Assembly: GCF_021869535.1 (NCBI RefSeq)
Contig: NW_026262581.1
Location: 80,009,955 to 80,073,954 of the forward strand
Source of the DNA: Mytilus californianus
Lineage: Eukaryota; Mollusca; Bivalvia; Mytilida; Mytilidae
Direction of reading: 5' to 3'
Length of the DNA: 64,000 bases
A program made the translations under genes and the position numbers. This document shows positions 49,301-61,300 of this stretch, piece after piece (the stretch's first letter is position 1; the number at the start of each line of letters is the position of its first letter). The notes beneath the pieces were generated by a model. The model searched no databases, was not told where the DNA came from, and saw nothing but the letters and a program-made list of their open reading frames with translations.

Positions 49301-52300
49301 AATAAACTGTTATCACAGAGGTATGTCTCGCCTTTTTGTAATTTTGATAATGCAAATGTTGAAATTAAAATTGCAATACTTTAACATGTAAGTAATGCAA
49401 ATATTCAAAGTCGATGAACCATGACTGAAGGTACATGGCTAAACAATCTCCATGGAATGAGAATTGCCAATGCTAATACAACTGCATACCAAATACCATT
49501 GACTTATTATAAGTCGTTCCCTTTAAACAAACCTAAACACAAACATTAACTTGCATTTTGTATACTATGTAAAAGTTTCAAAGTCAATGAACTATGATCA
49601 GGGGTGGGGCTATATAATCTCCATGGAAACGATACTTGCAAATGCCAATAAATTTGCATACCAAATATCAATGACTTAACATTAGCAGTTCATCTTAAAC
49701 TGATCTCATCACAAACTAATACATGTAAACTAAGAAAAAGTTTCAAGGTAAATAGACCATGACTGAGGAGGCGGGGCCAAATATTCTCCATGGAAATGAG
49801 ATGTGCTAATGCTTATACAACTGAACACCAATTAACATTGGCCTACCACTAATGGTTCCCCTTGAACTGACCTAATCACATACTAATACATGTAAACTTA
49901 GCAAAATTTTCAAAGTCTATAGACCATGACTTAGGGGGCAGAGCCAAATAATCTCCATGGAAATGAGATATGCCCATGCTTATACAACTGCATACCAAAT
50001 ATCATTGACCTACCACTAGTGGTTCCCCATAAATTGACCTAATCACAAACTAATACATGTTAACTATGGAATGTTTCAAAGTCAATAGACCTTGACTGAG
50101 GGGGCGGGGCCAAATAATCTCCATGGTAATGAGATGTGCCAATGCTAATACAACTGCATACCAAATGTCATTGACCTACCACTAGTGGTTCACCATGAAC
50201 TAGACCTAATCACAAACTAATACATTGTTGACGCCGTCGCCGACGCTTTTTGACTCTGTCAAGGCGAGTCAATAATGGATACTTTACCTGTAGAACAGTT
50301 GAGGTTTTTTCGTTCCACTGTTCCCCCTTCTGTCCCTCCCAAGTTCCAAGTAATGAAAGACACACTTTTCCACATCTGTAATATACAAATCAATGAACTA
50401 TGGTTTAAACTTGGTAAATACATTTTTTCATCTCTGCAAAATGTTGCAATTATTACAAGATCTTTTAAAAAGCCATACAAATGTGACTAGGAAATTCTAA
50501 CTTCACTGTGGAGGATAATAATACTAAATTTATTCATTAAAAATCCTTACTTTTCAAAATCCCACCTTGTTAAAATACTCTAGCATATATAACAAGAAGG
50601 CATCAAGAATAACAGATTAATTTGTCATTAACCTAAAAATTCATCAGTCAGTTACAAAAAGATATGCATTAACAAAAATAAATGATCTTTTATACTAAAT
50701 TTCATTTTGATCAGGTACAATGAAGAGCAGACTAGTTACATAGTTTTAACATTGAAGCCAAATTGAAATTTTGATGTAATCTATGATCAGATGTAGAGAT
50801 TCACTTGCACATGTATATGCATGAGTAAATTCTCATTGTTTAAAAAAAAATTTAAAACAAGTGTAAACACTGTAATGCACATATATATCTGTGTTTTTAC
50901 ACCAGCTACTTACGCATACAAATTTGGGTTAAATCTGACTTTTCCACTTCCTGTCGTGTGAAGGTTAACTTGTGGAGGGCATCGTGGGTAGGCAGGAGGG
51001 AAATATATGTCAAACAGGAAACATCCACCAGAATAAGGGGTTCCTTCCGGCCTGAAAATTAGTGTATTGATTTTCAGAAAAGTCTTGATACATGAAATAA
51101 AATATGAAAACCCTTTCATCATTTAAAAATTTTTATTCCATGGTATTCTATAGATTTCCTGTTTTAAATGAGGAATAAAAAACAGCTTTAAACTATGAGA
51201 ATCAATGGAAATATGGAATATATGTCAAAGAGAAAGCAATCAAACAAAAACAATAAAACTAAAAAGACTTACCCTGTAATTAATGCTCTCATTAAAGTTA
51301 TCTTTTCATCATCCTACAATGGAATAAATATTATCTTACCTCCTATACATTTCTAGGAAAATGATTGATTAAAAGCAACCACGTGGAGACCGTGTATATT
51401 CCATATTGGGTTAGTAGGTGGGGCTCATTTCAATACACTGTTAGTAGTGGTGTTACGTCTGATTATAAAAACAACACGGTATTGAAGATCGAAGAAAAAT
51501 CTTAAAGGTTTCAACAGACAAAGAAATTGATGATGAACGATTGAAATAAATTCATAAAACACATTTAAAGCTAACAAGTTGTAATTGTTGGCATTTGTTT
51601 TGTATAGACCAATGGAAGTAGGTTCTTAATACTAACGGTATTGAAGACTTGATCACTTTCATAGGCCACTAGTCTAAATACCACATGTTAAGATAGTCGG
51701 TAAGATAAATTCGTTACATAGTGTGCTAGTGACCTAATAGGATATATATGGGGTCAGTAAATTCCATATGGGGATTCGAGTTTCACTCTCACCCCATATG
51801 GAATTTACTGACCCCATATATATCATATTAAGTCACTAGCACACTATGTAAATAATATTATTCAATGTCTATATGGACATATACTATGATTTCTAAAATA
51901 CTAAAATTAGTATCCTGTGAATATCAATGAACCCACAGTAAATCAAATTTCTAATTGCACAATTATTACTATACTTGTCAAATAAGAAGTTCAATTACAG
52001 CACAACAGATTTACAATCAAAGGAATATGAAATTTCATTAATGAATGTGAGCAAACAACAAATAACATTCTGATTGACCTGTTTTAAAATTCAAAATGTT
52101 ATCTTGACAATTATGTTCCTAATGACCTGTTTTAAAATTCAAAATGTTATCTTGACAATTATGTTCCTAAAGAGAAGTGCTACCTATATACTATGAAACA
52201 TTTCTGACTATCTACATGTTATCAAAGGTATATTATCTTTATGGTTTTAGCAACTCAAAAATAAAATTAAATAAAACTTTTTTTGAAAAGACTCACAAAA

Positions 52301-55300
52301 TATATGAAAACAGATATTGCTGTCTACTGGTACCCTTCATACTGTTCACTACAACAGAAGGATTATATAGTAGAAACTCAATTATTGCTTCTAGATCTGT
52401 ACTATACATTTATGATTTTGGAGATAATGGTGCATTGGGTGTATAAGGATACACAGTGGTTAGGACATCTTGCATGAAACAAGAAATAATGACACAGTAA
52501 GCAACTGTGTACCTTCCAAGTTCTATAAAAGTATGTGTACTATCAATTTTACAGAACATGTATTTTTAATTCATAAATATTTGCATGCATTGTATACTTA
52601 CTGTTCTGACAAATATAGATGAAGACAGATTTAGTGGTAAACTTGATGATAAAGATGTTAACTCCTGGGCTATTCTGAATATCTAAAATAACGAAAAAAG
52701 TATTGCAATATATAGATTCTGAATTACTGCTTTTACGTCCTACATCTATGAATAAAATGAGATGTGGAGTATATGTCTATCATACAACAGCCTGATAACT
52801 AAAACTAGAGGCTCTAAAGAGCCTGTGTTGCTCACCTTGGTCTATGTGCATATTAAACAAAGGACACAGATGGATTCATGACAAAATTGTGTTTTGGTAA
52901 TGGTGATGTGTTTGTAGATCTTACTTTTCTGAACATTCTTGCTGCTTAAAATTATCTCTATCTATAATGAACTTGGCCCAGTAGTTACAGTGGAAAATAT
53001 TTTGTAAAAATTTACAAAAATTTACAAAATTTATGAAAATTGTAAAAAATTGACTGTAAAGGGCAATAACTCCTTAAGGGGTCAATTGACAATTTTGGTC
53101 ATGTTGGCTTATTTGTAGATCTTACTTTGCTGTACATTATTGCTGTTTACAGTTCATCTCTATCTATAATCATATTCAAGATAATAACCAAAAGCTGCAA
53201 AATTTTCTTAAAATTACCAATTCAGGAGCAGCAACCCAACAACATGTTACCTGATTGGTCTGAAAATTTCAGGGCAGATAGATCTTGACCTAATGAACAA
53301 TTTTATCCTGTCAGATTTGCTCTTAATGCTTTGATTTCAGAGATATGGGCCAAAAACTGCATTTTACCCTATGTATTATATTTAGCCATGTCGGCCATCT
53401 TGGTTCGCGGGCGGGGTCATCGGACACATTTTTTAAACTAGATACACTAATGATGATTGTGGACAAGTTTGGTTAAATTTGTCTTAGTAGTTTCAGAGGA
53501 GAAGATTTTTGTAAAAGATTACAAAAATTTACGAAAAATGGTTAAAAATTGACTATAAAGGGCAATAACTCCTTACGGGGTCAACTGACCATTTTGGTCA
53601 AGTTGACTTATTTGTAGATCTTACTTTGCTGAACATTATTGCTGTTTACAGTTTATCTCTATCTATAATCATATTCAAGATAATAACCAAAAACGGCAAA
53701 ATTTTCTTAAAATTACCAATTCAGGGGCAGCAACCCAACAACATGTTACCTGATTGGTCTGAAAATTTCAGGGCAGATAGATCTTGACCTAATGAACAAT
53801 TTTATCCTGTCAGATTTGCTCTTAATGCTTTGATTTCAGAGATATGGGCCAAAAACTGCATTTTACCCTATGTATTATATTTAGCCATGTCGGCCATCTT
53901 GGTTCGCGGGCGGGGTCATCGGACACATTTTTTAAACTAGATACACTAATGATGATTGTGGACAAGTTTGGTTAAATTTGTCTTAGTAGTTTCAGAGGAG
54001 AAGATTTTTGTAAAAGATTACAAAAATTTACGAAAAATGGTTAAAAATTGACTATAAAGGGCAATAACTCCTTACGGGGTCAACTGACCATTTTGGTCAA
54101 GTTGACTTATTTGTAGATCTTACTTTGCTGAACATTATTGCTGTTTACAGTTTATCTCTATCTATAATAATATTCAAGATAATAACCAAAAACGGCAAAA
54201 TTTTCTTAAAATTACCAATTCAGGGGCAGCAACCCAACAACATGTTACCTGATTGGTCTGAAAATTTCAGGGCAGATAGATCTTGACCTAATGAACAATT
54301 TTATCCTGTCAGATTTGCTCTTAATGCTTTGATTTCAGAGATATGGGCCAAAAACTGCATTTTACCCTATGTACTATATTTAGCCATGTCGGCCATCTTG
54401 GTTCGCGGGCGGAGTCATCGGACACATTTTTTAAACTAAATACCCTAATGATGATTGTGGACAAGTTTGGTTAAATTTGTCTCAGTAGTTTCAGAGGAGA
54501 AGATTTTTGTAAAAGATTACAAAAACTTACGAAAAATGGTTAAAAATTGACTATAAAGGGCAATAACTCCTTAAGGGGTCAACTGACCATTTTGGTCAAG
54601 TTGACTTATTTGTAGATCTTACTTTGCTGAACATTATTGCTGTTTACAGTTTATCTTTATCTATAATAATATTCAAGATAACCAAAAACAGCAAAATTTT
54701 CTTAAAATTACCAATTCAGGAGCAGCAACCCAACAACGGGTTGTCAGATTCATCTGAAAATTTCAGGGCAGATAGATCTTGACCTGATGAACAATTTTAC
54801 CCTCTGTCAGATTTGCTCTAAATGCTTTGGTTTCAGAGATATAAGCCAAAATCTACATTTTACCCCTATGTTCTATTTTTAGCCATGGCGGCCATCTTGA
54901 ATCGTTGGCCGGGTCACCGGACACATTTTTTAAACTAGATACCCCAATGATGATTGTGGCCAAGTTTGGTCAAATTTGGCCCAGTAGTTTCAGAGGAGAA
55001 GACTTTTGTAAAAGTTAACGACGACGGACGACGACGACGGACGACGGACGCCAAGTGATGAGAAAAGTTCACTTGGCCCTCTGGGCCAGGTGAGCTAAAA
55101 ATTAGAGATACATATGCTTATACTCAAGTAATTGTCTGCAAACCAGAAAAATAATTGTTTTTGGCTTTTTCAGCCCCTAATTATTAAATAGTTTGGGCCA
55201 TGACCCCCAAAATCAATCCAAATCTTCCTTTTGAAGTATGGAACCTTGTGGTAAAATTTCATAGAGATCCATACTCTTATACATAAATTATTGTCCTGAA

Positions 55301-58300
55301 ACATGAAAATGCTTGATTTGGCCCCTATTTTAGTTATTGTCTGCGAACCAATTTATTGTTCATGAACTAGTAAAAATGACCCTTTTTGGCCACTAATTAC
55401 AAAACGGCTAAGACAATACCTCCCAAAAACAATTTCAACCTTCCTTTAGTAGTATGGAACTTTGTGCTAAAATTTCATAGAGATCCATACACTTATACTC
55501 AAGTTATTGTTTGTGACCCAAAATGTCTTCAGACACCGACGCAGACATCGGCATAACATAATACGAACGCAAAAATTTTGCGGTCATATAAAAACAATAG
55601 GTAGGTCCTGTAATGAAGGCTGTCCTGAATGAATGATGGGGAAATTTAGACTGCCACTGGAAAATGAGGGTAAATTAGAATAGGACAAACATTTTGCATT
55701 GTTACAGGCCACCTACTTACCCCTCAGGGGTTGTTACAAGGGTTCTTAACATGCAGAGGGTGTGACACTCTCTCTACACAAGGCATCAGATTTAATGTCC
55801 CCATTCTGAAATTTTTATTCCCCAGTCACACCCCGGGTGACAGGCACATAAATATGTGGTGGGTTCAAATAATTTTTTGCATTCCTTCCCCTTTTAAATC
55901 TCAATCAGTAAACAAACAAAAGGCATATATAAGAACATACAAGTACAATAAAATTCAGTGAAGGAAAAGCACCTAACCCCCATACATCATACATGTATTT
56001 CAAAGTGTAAAATTACTACTGTGGATTCATTTATTTTCGTGGGTATCAATTTTCGTGGATTGAGGAAAACTTACATTTTCGTGGATATTTGAATTAGTGG
56101 TTTGCCGATTTCTGTGTACAAAGCCTATAGAAAATTTGTAATTCGTTGAACATATGAATTCGAAGTTCACCTGTACCCACGAAACCCACGGAAATTGGTA
56201 TCCAACGAATAATAATGAATCCACAGTACTTGAACAATTCTTTCTTTATCTTTCAAGGAGTGTATTAACCTACCTGTTTCTGACCTCCAGCTTGATGTGA
56301 CTTGTAAGGATTTGCATAATGGTGGCCTATGTTTCCCTCCACTTTAAAATAGGATATCATAAATTATTACTACACAAGTAATACTTCTAAAAATCATGAG
56401 AAAAGATGACCGAATATTTTTATACTCAAAGCATTGGTAATAAAAATGTTGTATCTCAAATAAGACTGAAAATTGGATATATAACTCTAAGACAGCAACA
56501 GTGTTATGTGTAAATGAGAAGAAACTTTAGATATCAAAAGGACAATAACCCATCAACAAGACATCTACTACAAAAGAACTGAAATTATGTGGATTATGTG
56601 CATGAAGACTTGGATATGACAGTTTTTTGTTATTAGTTAAGAAATTACTGTATTATTTTTTCTGTCTATGAAGAAATAACATCAAAAATGTGGTGCACAC
56701 TGAATAATCCGTGTAGCGAGTTATTTAAAAGTGTGCACCACATTTTGAGGTTATTTCGAATAGACAGAAAAAATATTACAGTCATTCCTTATAATTTAAT
56801 TCTAAATTCCATTTTTGGGGAGTAAATCACGAAAAACTGTTGATGACGTCACGGTCACATGACAAAATTATGTCTATGAGCTGATCATAAGACATGTTAC
56901 AGCCAAAATTAAATTTTTCAGCCATGAACTTTCCACTTGTATTTTAATCAACAATCATTCAAAATTTATCTGGATTATTGAGTTTTCACTTTTACTGAGA
57001 TGCATGATTGCACTCTGATGGTCTTGATGGCATGGCACAACACTGTGCTTTATCAGGAGTTCTTCTTGAATCTAATACGATTGGTTTCTTTATGAAACAG
57101 CAATAACTGAAGAAAATCTAGAAATTTGTAATAACTTCCTTAGCAAATATGATTCTGACTTACATGGCAAATCAGAACTACCAAATTGCATGCTCTTTAA
57201 AACTTGTTTATATTGCACTTCTAATTCTGCATCCTGAAAAATAATGCATAATATTCTATTAAAAATCTTCAGATCCAAAAAATAGGCATACTTTCTCACT
57301 TGAATTCAATTTACTGAAAAATTCATTCAAAATTGTGGTTATTTTCAATTCTATCAGTAAAATTATAACTATATGAAAACAATTTAAGGAAAACATTGAA
57401 GCAGATGTTAAAAAAACACCAGGACTAAATGTCCTGAAAATACAGAAAAAAAATGAATAAATATGTGTTTTGCCTATCTTCAATATTACAAAGTCAAAGC
57501 CCTCAGTCAACATTGATGTAAAAAATTTTATTTCATGCTTGATTTCACACATAACATTTTCCAATTTTCCTTATCTTTTTTGTGTCATTCGTAACATCAT
57601 ACTTTTGTCTATGAGCATTCCCTCTGGAAATTGACTTTGATTGATCATATTCTTATCAGTTAAAAACTGATAAACCATTTTTTACAACCAGTGTTTTTAA
57701 TTTTTGAATGTTTCTTTCATTAGTTATAAGTCAAATCTGACAATAATAATATTCCATCAAGTCCAACATAAACTGAAACTAAGAATATATTTGGACTCTT
57801 CTAAAATCACCAACCATATTTCTTATTAAATCAGTAAGAATTTAAGAAATACATACACATTTAGTATTAAGAACATCATAGGGAGGAATCTGTTCTCCAT
57901 ATATGGTCTGATCATTATCATTACTATTATTTCTGTTACCAAGTAAATTGTTCCTCTCTAAAGTATCTATAAATAGCATGGTATTTATGTATTATTGTGT
58001 AAGCTTTACTGTGACAATCAAGTGTCATTCAAATAAACAAAATGTGTTCATTATTGTATTCTAATGTAGAAATTTGCTAAGTGACAAGGGAGGAAGTACT
58101 GTTTAGGAAAATAAAGCCCACTGTGTTGACAAATTTTAAACCTATTCTCTAGTAAACACATATTTTATTTGCATGGTGTTAACAGACTACCATATCTTTC
58201 TTCAAACGAAGCAGTTAAAAGTTTGTATGTTGCCCTCTAGTTGCCTTAAGTTTATTTTGTTGTTGGATTGTCATTTCATTAATGTATACCCAAAATCTCC

Positions 58301-61300
58301 TTTTAACCATAACCTATGACAGAGAGCATTTGTTTTGTACATACAAAAACTCATCAAAAATACCAGGCTTTTAATTTTGTATGCCAAATGTGCATTTTGT
58401 TTACAAAAGACTCATCAGTTATGCTCGAATTGAAAAAAGTTAAAATACCAAATAAAGCTGGAAGAGTACCTTATTTTCAATTGAGTAATTACAACAGTGA
58501 CATGCACTACTTGTCATTTTTTTGTTTGCTATCTGCATTTTTACTTTTAAAATTATCTTGCGTTGGAGTTCATTTTATTTGCAAGGATATCTGACTTTTT
58601 TTATCCTTTCATTTCTAAGTCACTTTTCTTTTTTCTTCCAGCATGTCACCTCAATACGCAGACACAGTATAATGCTATATTTACTTCTGAATTTTTAAAA
58701 CTCTTTAACTGTAAACCAAAGTCTTTTTAAATGTGCATTAGTACTTATTAATTTCTTACCTTTAACGTTGTTAAATAACGAAACCATTTCCCTGAAATTA
58801 CAATTAAAAACTTCATTTAACAATGTTTGTCATGTTAAAAAGAGTTCTAAACTGTCATGTAAACTAATTTTCTGCAAAGTTTGTTTTCTTCTCTAACTCA
58901 AAAGAAACTAAAGATACACTTTACATATATGTTTATTTTATGGTTCCCATCCTTTGCCTTGGACAATGTATGCATTTGAACTGTCATAGTTAGTCCTTCT
59001 TTCATTATTTTGAATTTTAATCAGACTTTACTTTGAATAACTAGTCAGGTGACAAATTTGAAGCAGATCTGGAAATATTTTCACACAATTTCAGTCATTT
59101 TGAGATGACTTAAAAGTTGGTGCCCTTTTTATCAAATTGTCAAATTGTCGAAATCACACTAGATTCATAACATCAAAGAACTTGTATTGACTGTTTCATC
59201 GCATTTACTTCATGAATTTTCTTACCATTTTTCTAAAAACGTTCAAGAACAGTTCAAGAACAGTTAAGGGAAGGCAACAGTTTAAAATTGAAATGATTTT
59301 ATTGACTCAAAATGGTAAATTTCTCAGACATCGCCAACGTTTCTTTCGATTTGAAGACAAAATTAAAACCGTAAGTTTTGCGACAATACTAAAGTACGAA
59401 TATTCTGGATTCATTTTTTGATTTGTTTTGTTTATAAAATTGACAGGAAATCACCAGCTTTTTAATTTTATTACCTTTAAAAGTGTTTGAATATAATAGA
59501 TAATAGTTGCACTCGTTTAATTTAGCATGAAATCAATTTTGAATTTTACAATTAAGTGTCTATTCTGCTAAAGACAATTTCACGCATGCGTATTTTACAT
59601 AGTAAATAAAGCACATTTGTAACTCGTAAAAATAACTTTTTTCTACGTAAATTAAATCAAGTTTTAATTATTTAAATCAGAATTGACGATTGTCTTTGTG
59701 CAAAAGTAATTAAATAATGAAGACAGTTGTCATGGAATTTTTTTTCTCTCTGATGTTAGTTCTGAGCTTGTGATCAATGTCAGGTGTGAATTAAAAACAC
59801 AGGTAAAAAGTGATTAGCGATCAGTAGCCAATATTTCCCAGAGGCATTAATTTAGTTATCAAGAGGTCCCTCAGGATTATCATACTATACTGGAGTGACA
59901 GTTTTATTACAGGAAAAGGGATTACAAAACAAAAACAAGTGCAAAATGGCGAATAAGAAACCTGATCTCAATGAAATGACAGAAACTATATCTGTAAAAA
60001 AATAAAATTTGTCCTAAATCCCAATCTGCCGTTTAGGACAAACAGCTTTCAGTTAAGGTCATGACTGGCAGATATGACTGTTTCTGGACCCTTGCTTGTA
60101 GTTATTTTCTATGGTAGCACTGTTTTGAAGAAAGTAGTTTTTTTATATTTTCAAATCTATTTTTCAACTAGCTATAACTGAAATTAGAATACAAAATATT
60201 TATGAGGATGAAAAATTTTAACTGTGAACATCTTAAACTCTGATGATGACACTGACACCAAAATCAGATTGATGAGCTACAAATTATTTTGAACATAAAT
60301 ACCTTGCAATTTTTTCTTCTTCTCCATCTGAATCAGAAGAGGAACTATGTGAACTACTTTCTCTACATCGACCAAAACATTTTGGTATGAGACCAAAGGC
60401 CGAGGTCTCTGGTGGATCATCCCATGATTGATGGGATGTTGGTATACTGCCATTACCAGCTTTACATAGATGCTTTAACATCATTGATGCCTGTAATATC
60501 ATTTAACATTTTCTATATTAGTATACATCTTGTAAGTGTAAGAAATTTGTGGACACTATGAAAATCTTCATTTAAGACAAAAGCAATTTAAACAAGATGT
60601 ACTGTGGGGTGTGTGGGCTACTGCTCCCTTATGAAACCACAATATAATTATTTGGTAAACAGGAAGTTGATATGTGATGGATGTGAAAATGTATCACATT
60701 TCATACATGGCCATTTTTTGATAGAATATAAATATTGAGTAAACAGGAAGTGGATGAGTGAAGGTTGATTACTTTATCTTGAGGATAAATGTTGCCCATT
60801 ACAGGGCTTGTGGTAGTGATATTTTTGGCAGATTATTGATAGACCTATTCACAAGATTTCTTTAGTAACCAATATAAACAACATGACAGCTTGAATTCAA
60901 GTTACACATAGACAATTACTTACATTTGACAGTCAGTTGAAAACACAAAATACTGGAATTATAAATATCAAAAAACATTAACCTCTTTAAGGTTTTTTAG
61001 GAAATCTGACATTCAAATTTTTTACAGGACACAAATCATCGAATGAATAAATGCATACCTTCTTTTCAAGTTGTTCTAGCAACTTGTAGACAGACAGCTG
61101 TTGATTAGGTAAAGATACAAGTAATGGCAGTAACTGTTTCTGTCGAGCTGAAATATAGTGTTAATGACTAAAAACTTTGTCTTATCATACTCTTATGTAG
61201 GTATATATACAAATAATTCTTTTTTATCTACAATCTATTGATTATACTAAAAACCAACAGACTGATTTTAAATCTTCATAAGTGCAGAAAAGTTTTTGAA

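Noticed and set aside
50259..50480. UBE2O as the identity of the UBC domain
   Set aside because: [12 protein letters not shown] resembles UBE2O, but the preceding RIAQEL...SSSLPL and VNLHTTG...VRFNPNLY segments fit BIRC6 better.
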